Assembly (NCBI RefSeq): GCF_009766085.1
Contig: NZ_LMUF01000052.1
Location: 502,085 to 566,084 of the forward strand
Length of the DNA stretch: 64,000 nt
Direction of reading: 5' to 3'
Source of the DNA: Burkholderia sp. S171
GTDB lineage: Bacteria; Pseudomonadota; Gammaproteobacteria; Burkholderiales; Burkholderiaceae
The position numbers and the translations under genes are program-made. The notes under the pieces were generated by a model that did no database searches, was not told where the DNA came from, and saw only the letters and a list, made by a program, of their open reading frames with translations. Every line of letters starts with the position of its first letter. Positions within the stretch are counted from its first letter, which is position 1. This document shows positions 44,070 through 52,097 of this stretch, piece after piece.

Positions 44070-44639
44070 GACTGAATCCCCCAAGTTGACGACTCTCTAC
44101 TCTCTCAGCGCACCAGTTGGTCTGGCACGACATTGTGTTTAGGCATTATCAATAAACAAAAAACAAGAATCAACCGGATTTTCCCTGTTGAGGGTTTATA
44201 CGTGGAATTAGCCCGGCATTATGTGGCGGGTACTTCATTTATTGAGTGCATTTGGTGCACGCAACAGATAGAAGAGACGCTTATACAAACAGAGTATGTC
44301 AATTTGATGAGATACGTGGGACAACGCATGGATGCACAGTGGTTGTGCGGTTAATGCTTCTGGTGGCGAAGGGTGATTGCGGGGTTGGCTGTTGTTGCGG
44401 TTGCTGAACTTGGCTGCAGGTTGCCGCGAGACGGCGGCGGCTGGCCGAGTGATTCCCGTCCCGGTCGCTTCGATGACACGCGGCCGGCAGGGAGATTCTG
44501 CAATGCCTTTTTCCCTTCGCGTATTCTGACGCTTAGGTTTGCTTGGCGAATGTGACTACGTTTTGGGGCGCTTTAGTCTCGATGTCAGGCACGTGATATG
44601 CGCGCAATCCTTACACCGACAGCAATGTCCTAATGACCT
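44070..44639. other. intergenic, no supported gene
   Basis: AT-richer than the neighbours. A plus-strand frame at 44133-44354 would give a 73-residue protein, but it lacks a ribosome site and recognisable features, so it is not called. Confidence 0.4.
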
Positions 44640-44963
44640 ATGGGGGAGCTTGTGAAACTTGATCCGACTGCATGGTTTCCGTTGAGCGATTTCACACCGG
44701 TGCGCGACGGATGGTACGAGGTGCAACTCGCGAGCGGCGAAACGGCATTCGCGAAGTTTGGTACGGACGGATGGACCGAAAAACCGATGCTCGTCTTCAC
44801 TCACTGGCGCGGCCTTTCCGGCGATCCGAGTAAGGTTGATGGGGCGGAGAGTATTGAAGCTGAAGTGACGGCGGCGGAAGGGGTTAGAGCCGTCTGGGAT
44901 ACGTTCTTCCCCGGGTCAGGAGCGGAGCAGCATAAGCCGTTGGATGCGGGGCATGGGAAGTAG
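44640..44963 (+). CDS. small hypothetical protein
   Basis: A 107-residue protein with a globular look (WFPLSDFTPVRDGWYEVQLASGETAFAKF). ATG 44640 has no clear ribosome site; a GTG four codons in (44652) follows GGGGGAG but only three bases away. A clear terminator follows about 40 bp downstream. No family recognised. Confidence 0.65.
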   Translation: MGELVKLDPTAWFPLSDFTPVRDGWYEVQLASGETAFAKFGTDGWTEKPMLVFTHWRGLSGDPSKVDGAESIEAEVTAAEGVRAVWDTFFPGSGAEQHKPLDAGHGK

Positions 44964-45001
44964 GGGTGGTTTGATTTGGTGACCCGGTGAGGGTGGATAG
45001 A

Positions 45002-45035
45002 CTGGCGAGCGTGGGTGGCTCGCCAGTTTTTTTGT
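45002..45035 (+). terminator. rho-independent terminator
   Basis: A 10-bp perfect stem ACTGGCGAGC/GCTCGCCAGT with a 7-base loop and a run of seven Ts, just after the gene at 44640-44963. Confidence 0.92.
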
Positions 45036-45164
45036 TTTTGGGGATGGTTGTGGTGGTTCGCAGCTTTCTCGCTGATGTTGGGTCCGCGTCTTCGAGAGAT
45101 ACGGCTTCCCGTTGTGTGACAATCAAAGTTCCTGATCCATCCAACTACGGCACGGCGGAAGAAC

Positions 45165-45518
45165 ATGAACATCAACAAGAAAGTGACGTATCTGGTCAGC
45201 ATATTTATCGGTACTCCGACACAGCAGCACGCTCAGATCAAAGACATCGCAGCGCAAGTGTCAGGTGACGATTATGAGTTCTTGCACTTGCATCAAATGG
45301 GCGCGTTCCTGGTGTTGAACACGGATCGCAATGCCAAGGAATTGGCCGGTTCGTTTTCGCGTGCGACGGCGGCAGACGATCGGGTGTTCATCTGCGAAAT
45401 GGGCCAGGACTGGCATACCCAAGGGTTGAACAAAGCGATGTTCTGGTTGCAGAATCATCTGGCGACGAAGAACCAAACGCCGGCGACTAAGAAAGGGAAT
45501 CCGTTTGGGGATGCGTGA
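45165..45518 (+). CDS. hypothetical protein
   Basis: A 117-residue protein. The ATG has GGAA seven bases upstream. No signal peptide; alternating short strands and helices (YLVSIFIGTPTQQHAQIKDI, FLHLHQMGAFLVLNTD) suggest a small soluble fold with a disordered Lys/Thr tail. Not recognised. It lies just outside the AT-richer nuclease island. Confidence 0.65.
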   Translation: MNINKKVTYLVSIFIGTPTQQHAQIKDIAAQVSGDDYEFLHLHQMGAFLVLNTDRNAKELAGSFSRATAADDRVFICEMGQDWHTQGLNKAMFWLQNHLATKNQTPATKKGNPFGDA

Positions 45519-45964
45519 TTGCGTGTGAGTTAAGTGTTGGGACGACCCGTGGCCGACAGCTTGCAATTGGCGGTGGTTGCCCGCGCGGCAGTAGTACGGA
45601 TTTTCCGTCGAACGAGGGTTCTTTGGTCATTGCGGTTGTTCCTGGCTGCAATGCGATGGCGACGAATTTCCACTTCTGAATGATTCGGCGTCAGGGCCGC
45701 TGTCGGGATGAAGATACGATGAATAAACAAGGACTCTTGAATGGCTGATCGTTGAGTTTTTGGAACCGTCTGTGAACGACGTACTCACCTGAGGAAATTG
45801 TTGGAGACATGTTCTTCTTTTGCTAGCGGATATAAACGATCCTCAAGCTGCGTAAAATCGGCCATTTATCACCACGAAAACTGATCTTGGCTGGACGAGT
45901 GACGCTCAGGTAAAAAGGCACTATCACGGCTCTTTGCACATCGTCACAGGAAAATAGAACTGTT
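45519..45964. other. intergenic, no supported gene
   Basis: Short open frames only. The last 150 bp before the nuclease gene are AT-rich and should carry its promoter, but no clear sigma70 pair stands out. Confidence 0.4.
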
Positions 45965-47362
45965 ATGACATCACCCGCATCGATAGACATTCCTAAGCCG
46001 TTGGATTGGCAGCATTTTGAACGGCTCGCAAGGGCAGTATTCAGTGAGGCCAAACATGCCGGGTTTGCCCGGTTTGGTCGCGAAGGCCAGCGCCAAAGTG
46101 GCATCGATGTGATTGGCCATCTCTCAGACGGGACTCTAGTAGCCGTTCAGTGCAAGGGGCGCACGTCCTCACTAGGCAAACGCCTAACGGAAAAGAATAT
46201 CGATGACGCGATAGCAGAGGCGGAAACATATAGCGGAAAATTGGATGAGTTTTTCATTGTTACAACCGCCAACGACGAGGTCGCCCTCCAACAGTATGTC
46301 ATTCAGTTAAGCAGCGCTCGGCAAGCAGCCGGAGAATTTAGTGTGTCGCTGTGGGGATGGCAGTCTATGTCTGATCAAATTAGAAGTTGCCCTGGAGTGC
46401 TACGCACCTTTTACGGCGAATGGTGGACGAGACCTTCGTTCAAGTTCGTTGCATCTTTGATTGCGATCGCGGTAATGCTTGGTTCGGTCGGCCTTGTCGG
46501 TTCTCAGCGGATCGGACAATTGTTCGCTTTGAAGGATGCAAGTCGGCGTACGACAGTAAAGGGAGTGCAAGCGGTTGTTGCCACTTTGGAGGAACTGCAG
46601 GATGCATACGGCGCTTGTATTTCGTCGATGAACGGCAAAGCGTTCGTGTTCTCGCGACGTCTACGCGAGACGTGCGCAAAACCGGTAGAAGCCCCTCTCA
46701 AGCGTTTACAGCAGCAACAAGATGAACTTGCCGGCATTATGAATGTAGAGGCATTCAACGAGGTCGTCGCGGCGAATAGCTATTTAGACGGTGATTTCCG
46801 TCAACTCCTCATTGCAGTTGAGATGGCGGAGTTCTTCGAAAGTCGCGCTGTGGAGGTCGCAAGAAATGAGTGCCCGAATTCGAAATATAGAATTCCCGCC
46901 TCACAAGGTAAAGACGATGGATTCCGAACATCCGGAAAGGATGCCCTTTCCGCACAGATGTCTCGGTACTTTGAGATACGGGATTTTGTCCTTCCGGCAA
47001 TCACATCGCTGAAAGCTCGCCTTGCGGTCGCTGCACGGATGCAGAGTGGTCAAGATATACCCAGCGACTTGGTGCAGCGCGCAAATTCACTGACGGACCT
47101 TCTCAACCAAGAACGCACCTATATCTATAAAGCACCCGCCTCTCCTTTCGCCATAGCTCGCGTGAAAGAAAGGAGCTCACGAGATATCACCGTCACAGGT
47201 CCTGCTCTTGATCCTGTGGATGAGCTAGTCTGGCAACAGACCGCTCTAGAGGCAACGTTTGAAGGACTTCGGGGGCACAGTGCCGATATCGAGTATCTAA
47301 TTTCCTGTGGATTTTTGAAGCCGGGCGCAAAGGCTCTCGAGGCAGTTAGCGAAAGGCGTTAG
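45965..47362 (+). CDS. membrane-anchored PD-(D/E)xK (Mrr-like) nuclease protein
   Basis: A 465-residue protein. Residues 12-140 look like a type IV restriction (Mrr-like) nuclease domain: DWQHFERLARAVFSE (Glu19), QSGIDVIG (Asp48) and VAVQCKGR (Gln62-x-Lys64). LDEFFIVTTAND and FSVSLWGWQSMSDQI follow as in that fold. A single hydrophobic helix (about 161-180) then separates it from a roughly 280-residue helical C-terminal region with no recognised domain, perhaps a sensor. Catalytic residues look intact. Base composition is poorer in G+C than the flanks. The membrane anchor on a nuclease suggests a role against incoming DNA; this is inference. Confidence 0.8.
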   Translation: MTSPASIDIPKPLDWQHFERLARAVFSEAKHAGFARFGREGQRQSGIDVIGHLSDGTLVAVQCKGRTSSLGKRLTEKNIDDAIAEAETYSGKLDEFFIVTTANDEVALQQYVIQLSSARQAAGEFSVSLWGWQSMSDQIRSCPGVLRTFYGEWWTRPSFKFVASLIAIAVMLGSVGLVGSQRIGQLFALKDASRRTTVKGVQAVVATLEELQDAYGACISSMNGKAFVFSRRLRETCAKPVEAPLKRLQQQQDELAGIMNVEAFNEVVAANSYLDGDFRQLLIAVEMAEFFESRAVEVARNECPNSKYRIPASQGKDDGFRTSGKDALSAQMSRYFEIRDFVLPAITSLKARLAVAARMQSGQDIPSDLVQRANSLTDLLNQERTYIYKAPASPFAIARVKERSSRDITVTGPALDPVDELVWQQTALEATFEGLRGHSADIEYLISCGFLKPGAKALEAVSERR

Positions 47363-47510
47363 TCCTCCTGAGTCCATCCCATGCGTAGCCGTGCAAATAC
47401 TGGCCATAAGGCATCGCCGCGAAGTAGTCATGGAGTTCGGCAAAGCATCGGGCGAAGGTTTCCTGGTGGGACGCATTGCTTTCAAAAATCGGGTTTCGGG
47501 GGTGAATGAA
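47346..47510 (-). pseudogene. orphan coding-like fragment
   Basis: Between stops at 47511-47513 and 47346-47348, the minus strand reads a protein-like 54 residues including ETFARCFAELHDYFAAMPYG and GYAWDGLRRTNAFR. There is no start codon in the segment, and it overlaps the convergent nuclease gene end by 17 bases. It may be the 3' stub of a lost gene, or a frameshifted tail of the DUF2971 gene 47 bp upstream. Identity unknown. Confidence 0.35.
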
Positions 47511-47556
47511 TTATCCTCATTGATTTTGGGGCAGACGCATCCCATGCAATGCTCGA

Positions 47557-48234
47557 TCACACATCGTGACCAGACTTGCCCGTCAGAACTACGGGCTGCA
47601 TTTTTTGCGTTATAACCTTGAAATCGTTGAATGCTAGCCGTGCCTTTCGAATTTGGATGTCGTGCCCAATTTTGCCAATCCACGATACGACCTCCTGCTG
47701 GGACGTCTCGCATCGGACCCCGATGATGACTTCTCGAAGCATCAAGGTCTTTCCAAAACTTGCGTAGTAGTGACCGTCTGTTTCCTTGTCTTTCAAGTCT
47801 GCCATCACTCGGTATTCGCCTTCGTAACGCCATGCTTCGAACTTCGTCAGAAGCATGGCCTTGACAATTTCCGGCGTAAGTCCAGCGTTAAATTTCGACA
47901 GATCAACATCGAAGGTGAGGCGCTTTGGCTCATAGCTTATTTGCATGGCGAGTTCATTGGGTATGTCGAACCCGAGGCACATACCGTAGTGCTTGTGCCC
48001 GTAGTGTGCCCACATGACCGGATTTTCCCAGTTTGTCGAAAAGCAGATGACCCCGCGCTGCCCTGCCAGATGGTCGCGCAGGATGTTGGCGACCCTGCGG
48101 TGATTCTTAGTCGGCAGGACGTGAGGCAGTAATTCGAACGGGTCATTCAGTTCGCCAAACAACGAAATTTTCACGCGTCGTTCCTCGATGACTTTTTTCG
48201 CCCACCGCTCTGCTGTCAGATAGTAAAGTCGCAT
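47557..48234 (-). CDS. DUF2971-family protein
   Basis: A 225-residue protein matching DUF2971: YYLTAERWAKKVIEERRVKIS, ELNDPFELLP, GVICFSTNWENPVMWAHYGHKHYGMCLGFDI and FEAWRYEGEYRVM. The biochemical role is not known; such genes are frequent in defence-rich and mobile regions. Convergent with the nuclease gene. No ribosome site better than the listed ATG was found. Confidence 0.82.
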   Translation of the reverse strand: MRLYYLTAERWAKKVIEERRVKISLFGELNDPFELLPHVLPTKNHRRVANILRDHLAGQRGVICFSTNWENPVMWAHYGHKHYGMCLGFDIPNELAMQISYEPKRLTFDVDLSKFNAGLTPEIVKAMLLTKFEAWRYEGEYRVMADLKDKETDGHYYASFGKTLMLREVIIGVRCETSQQEVVSWIGKIGHDIQIRKARLAFNDFKVITQKMQPVVLTGKSGHDV

Positions 48235-48378
48235 GTTTCAGTAAGCAAAGAAGTCAGCGCATAGGCCGACGAGGAAAACGCTTCGACGGATCAGCCGCTT
48301 TCCGCGATCGGCCGCAACCTACTATTGCAGATTAATTTCAAACAAGTGTCGCTCGTAACTTATCCATCATGCAAGCTC

Positions 48379-49068
48379 TTAATTATAGAAATCTTCAGCG
48401 GTACTCTGCAGCATAGTTAAAGTTTTGTCGCCCATGACATTTTCCGATTGCGCAAATAGTTGCGCGTAGTCATGTAACGACAGACTACCTTTCGGGAGCG
48501 GTCGTTTATGGCCGAATTCGCCAACAAAGAGTTCCAGCTCCCTGACGGACTCCTCTCGAGGTCCAATATCATTTTTGCCGTTTATGAGCGGGAAAGACAA
48601 ACTCGATCCAGAAAAATCAGCGAGACCTCGTGCGGAGAATATAGGAAATCGTTTATTTGCGGCTTTCGCGATCAAAATCGTCCGAACACACCATGCTGTA
48701 CGGCGATTTAAAAAAGAAAAATTGTTACTCACTTGCGATTGATCAATCAGCATCCACGCTATGTCAGAGGCGAATTTAATTTCAGCATCGTAATTCGATC
48801 TGAAATTAAAGGCATCCTTAAGTTCATTCATATATTCGCGCGGATCGTAGAGCGTTTGAGATTCACTCACGATGTGTAGCATGAACAGATCGCCTTGCTC
48901 GGCTCTTTCAACAGCCAGCTGGCGTGGGTAACTAGCAATGTTGGTATTGCCGTGGACAATCATGCGATATTGCGCGTCGTCCGATATCGAAAACAAATCA
49001 ATATCAGAACCTTCTACCTCGTCCTGTCTGGCACGACTGCCGTACAAAGCCAAAGATAAAATTGACAT
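48379..49068 (-). CDS. MNT-type nucleotidyltransferase
   Basis: A 229-residue protein. Near the N-terminus, LYGSRARQDEVEGSDIDLF gives the polymerase-beta nucleotidyltransferase signature GS-x10-DxD (Gly10, Ser11, Asp22, Asp24). The remaining about 200 residues are mostly helical and could form a HEPN-like or substrate-binding domain. The start is ATG 49068, which overlaps the stop of the upstream pentapeptide gene as TAATG; the longer frame to 49173 is just that gene's end. Related small transferases modify proteins or RNA in toxin-antitoxin and antiphage modules. Substrate unknown. Confidence 0.8.
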   Translation of the reverse strand: MSILSLALYGSRARQDEVEGSDIDLFSISDDAQYRMIVHGNTNIASYPRQLAVERAEQGDLFMLHIVSESQTLYDPREYMNELKDAFNFRSNYDAEIKFASDIAWMLIDQSQVSNNFSFLNRRTAWCVRTILIAKAANKRFPIFSARGLADFSGSSLSFPLINGKNDIGPREESVRELELFVGEFGHKRPLPKGSLSLHDYAQLFAQSENVMGDKTLTMLQSTAEDFYN

Positions 49069-50189
49069 TACCGTACTCGACTTATGCGATTTATAATCGT
49101 TGGAACAAAGATCGCATACCACCAAAGGCCCAAAAAAGCGTTTGCTGCATATGAAATTTGCTCGAAAAAACATATGCTGCTTGTGGCGTGTTTTGTATAG
49201 CCGAACAACAATGTGACATCAAATGACTTCATTGCAGCGATTTTAAATGATGGCGTTATTCCAAAAAAGTGGTACCACGCGGTAAACACGACGCCTATGA
49301 AAAATCCGACCAGCGCCGGACGTGCCACACTTGCGCCCCAATTATTCACCGCACCGGAAATCCTTAAGAATATCGATTCGGCGTAAAAAATAGGCAGCGC
49401 AGGAATGTTGCTCCAAAGTTTGGTTTTATTTTTAATGTTATATTTACAATTCGAAAGTTTGGATCCAACAATCTGTCTAAGATACGCTTCTACTGATTTA
49501 TAGTACGTGCTGTCGTCACTACTACGCTCGTTATTGGATAAAATCAGTCTCGCAACTTTTGTTTTTGTTTCCTCAAGGCGCATTGATTGATACGGCGCAT
49601 CTTTATTATTTTGCGCGAGAATTCCGGGTTCGAGATTCGTCCACGCGGCAGCTATAAAATCCAAAGGATTGCTCAAAGTAGTGTCAAAAAATTTCGTCTC
49701 CGTACCCGATATGCCAATGCAATCCCAAGCACAACCGATGAACTGACTTTGTTCAAAAGTGCATACGGATAGAGAGCATTTTTTGAAACTGCAATTTGAA
49801 AATTTCGCATTTTTCCAGTTGCAAGACCCAAAATCACAACCAACAAAAGTGCAGTTTTTAAAAATAATGTTGAAAAAATTTCCCTCAAAATCGCAGTTTC
49901 TGAAGGTGAAGCTAGCGACCGGCCATCTCGTTTGCGACCTTTTCCTCATTCTCGCTTCGAGTTCCTGTGAGCGGCACAAGAGGTCTTCAATGCTTGTCTT
50001 ACCTGAGACATCCCAATCGTGAATACCTACTGGCGGAGCCTTCGTCGGATCGAAAATAGGCTCCCAATAGTTTTTCGACCTTTTGCCACGAACGCGCAAT
50101 GGAACCTCTGGTTCGATGGTGACCGAGGCAGTTGGCTGCATGGGGTAGGTGGATAACTGCGACGGGCCAGCAGGTGTATGGTCGTTCAT
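49068..50189 (-). CDS. pentapeptide-repeat membrane protein
   Basis: A 373-residue protein. About residues 92-156 form pentapeptide repeats (FRNCDFEGNFF, FKNCTFVGCDFG, FSNCSFKKCSLSVCTF), a right-handed quadrilateral beta-helix unusually rich in Cys at the outward positions. A linker follows, then two C-terminal membrane helices (about 287-309 and 345-367). AT-rich codons stand out from the window. It is translationally coupled to the nucleotidyltransferase gene. Function not recognised; an ion-channel or membrane-effector role is possible. Confidence 0.8.
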   Translation of the reverse strand: MNDHTPAGPSQLSTYPMQPTASVTIEPEVPLRVRGKRSKNYWEPIFDPTKAPPVGIHDWDVSGKTSIEDLLCRSQELEARMRKRSQTRWPVASFTFRNCDFEGNFFNIIFKNCTFVGCDFGSCNWKNAKFSNCSFKKCSLSVCTFEQSQFIGCAWDCIGISGTETKFFDTTLSNPLDFIAAAWTNLEPGILAQNNKDAPYQSMRLEETKTKVARLILSNNERSSDDSTYYKSVEAYLRQIVGSKLSNCKYNIKNKTKLWSNIPALPIFYAESIFLRISGAVNNWGASVARPALVGFFIGVVFTAWYHFFGITPSFKIAAMKSFDVTLLFGYTKHATSSICFFEQISYAANAFLGLWWYAIFVPTIINRISRVR

Positions 50190-50828
50190 CTTTTGGGCGC
50201 AGGGCGGCTCTTTTAGAAAATAAGGAAGTCAGAGAGAGACAGCTCCATTTTAGCGTGCGTCAACCCTTATCACGATGGATTGTTCGAGCGGTTTACTTCA
50301 CCCCCACTATGGCGTGCAGGTAAACATGCGAGGAGTCGTTGCAACCCGATCGATGGGTCGACAGCTAACTACACACAATTGCAGCCCATTGCGGCTTCAG
50401 CAGCGGCGAATTACGGGCTGACATTCGAAATATCGCCGTCGCTTGAATGATTGGTTGAGGGACCGATTGGAGGCGCCTCCAACTCAGAGCGGTCGCTCGT
50501 TGGAGAATTTGTAGCTTGGACCGGATTGGCCGAAGGGGGGCGGAAGTTTGAAGCAACAAAGTCGACCGTCGGTTCAGGTCGACTTCCACCGATCATGGCA
50601 GGCCACGGGCCACCTATGCGTGGAGTAAACCATAGCCTATCGAATTCGCGCTCCCAAGCCCGCCTTGGGGCGTGGTCCCTCAGCCGAACGTCATTCAGCC
50701 AAACCGCGTGCTGACGGCGTCAAATATTCACTTCATCGAAGCACATTCGTTTCTGACACGGCGTCACCCATCCCGACCATTACCTTGGTTACCATCCTAA
50801 AGTGACCACCCCTTAAAGCCTCCACCCC
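50190..50828. other. intergenic stretch with coding-like debris
   Basis: No intact gene. From about 50340 to 50720, short frames on both strands (for example ERSLVGEFVAWTGLAEGG on plus, LLKPQWAAIVCS on minus) recall sequence debris seen dispersed in many proteobacterial genomes, but I cannot name the element. It marks the right edge of the AT-richer island. Confidence 0.3.
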
Positions 50829-51239
50829 ATGGAATACGATACCAAAGTAGCGATCATCATCCTCGACGACCTTGCCGTCTGGCAGAAACTCAACGTAACC
50901 GCCTTCCTCGCAACCGGCATAGCGCACGCGGCCCCTGACGCAATGGGCGAACCCTACATCGACGCCGCCGGCAGAACCCACGCCCCCCTCCTCGGCCAGC
51001 CCATCATGATTCACCAAGCCAACACCCCCAACCTCCTCCGCGCCTTCCGCCAAGCAATCGAACGAGAACTAACCCGCGCCGTCTACGTCCGCGCGATGTT
51101 TTCCACTGGCCACGATGAAGCCAATCGGGAGGTGTTTTTAAAGGAGCCGGCTGATGCGCCCGATCTGGTCGGACTGGCCGTAAGAGGACCGAAGAAAGCA
51201 GTCGATAAAGCCATCAAAGGCTTATCACTGCATGGTTGA
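50829..51239 (+). CDS. DUF2000-family protein
   Basis: A 136-residue protein. KVAIIILDDLAVWQKLNVTAFLATGIA and GLAVRGPKKAVDKAIKGLSLHG are typical of DUF2000, a peptidyl-tRNA-hydrolase-like fold of unknown function. The length is right for the family. The ribosome site before ATG 50829 is weak. Confidence 0.82.
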   Translation: MEYDTKVAIIILDDLAVWQKLNVTAFLATGIAHAAPDAMGEPYIDAAGRTHAPLLGQPIMIHQANTPNLLRAFRQAIERELTRAVYVRAMFSTGHDEANREVFLKEPADAPDLVGLAVRGPKKAVDKAIKGLSLHG

Positions 51240-51341
51240 TTGAAACCAGTTTGAAACAACATCGAATTGCGGTCGCACGCCAAACCACCGACCGCCATTC
51301 CCTACTCAGCCGCGCAACGGCCAAGCCAAAAACCAAAAACC

Positions 51342-52097
51342 CTAAACCGCCAACGCCCCCGCCACCCCCATCGCATGCCGCGCCTGGACCAACGAAGTCT
51401 TTGCCGCCCGCGCATCCCCCGCGACCTTCAACAGCGCGCCAAGCTGCGAAGGCTCCTTCAACAACTCGCGCAGAATCGGCAGAATCGTCGTGGTCCCATC
51501 GTCCCGTAACCCGGCCGTCGCAGCACTCGGCAAACTCCGCCAAGCCGGATCAACAATTGCCCGGCAAATCGCAAACGGCAATCCCCGCGCCGTGGCAATC
51601 GCCCCGGCAATATGCGATTCCATATCCACCGCCAACGCCCCAGTAGCCCGATAAAGCGAGCTCTTTTGCTGCTCGCCGGCCAAAGGCGCAGCCACACCGG
51701 CCATCGTCCCTCGAACCGCCTTCGCCTCCAGCGGCGTCCCGGCAAAAGCCGCAAACAACCGCGCAGACCATTCCGGATCGGTATCGAGCACGCCGAACGG
51801 CCCCGACACAGAGCTAGCGATAATCAACGTCCCCGGCTCCAACTCCGGCGAAAGCCCGCCAGCCGTCCCGAAGCTGATAATCCCGGAACACCCCCGCGCC
51901 AACGCTTCACTTAACGCACGCTCAAGCAAATCCGACCGCGCCGCAAACACCGACTCCACCCCAGGCCCACGCGCGATACGCGCTTCAAACGCCATCCCCG
52001 TCACAGCAATCACGGGCAGACGGGCATCTTCGGAGCCAGAGGAGCCGGAGCCGGAATTCAAGCCAAAGCCAGAAGCAAAGCCCGGTCGCGAACTCAC
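51342..52097 (-). CDS. hpnG: HpnG, adenosylhopane nucleosidase/phosphorylase
   Basis: A 251-residue PNP/UDP-phosphorylase-like protein that removes adenine from adenosylhopane to give ribosylhopane or its phosphate. Motifs: AVTGMAFEARIA, GIISFGTAGGLSPELEPGTL and VDMESHIAGAIA (Glu of the nucleosidase site). It starts at GTG 52097, overlapping the shc stop by four bases (GTGA); the frame to 52160 overlaps shc and is not used. The N-terminal 20 residues are Gly/Ser-rich. Last gene of the hpnD-hpnE-shc-hpnG operon. Confidence 0.9.
   Translation of the reverse strand: MSSRPGFASGFGLNSGSGSSGSEDARLPVIAVTGMAFEARIARGPGVESVFAARSDLLERALSEALARGCSGIISFGTAGGLSPELEPGTLIIASSVSGPFGVLDTDPEWSARLFAAFAGTPLEAKAVRGTMAGVAAPLAGEQQKSSLYRATGALAVDMESHIAGAIATARGLPFAICRAIVDPAWRSLPSAATAGLRDDGTTTILPILRELLKEPSQLGALLKVAGDARAAKTSLVQARHAMGVAGALAV

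Noticed and set aside
43683..44075. 130-codon plus-strand frame
   Set aside because: Opposite strand has a better ribosome site and more protein-like sequence (43815-44069).
44133..44354. 73-codon plus-strand frame in AT-rich DNA
   Set aside because: No ribosome site and no features beyond what chance open frames show in AT-rich sequence.
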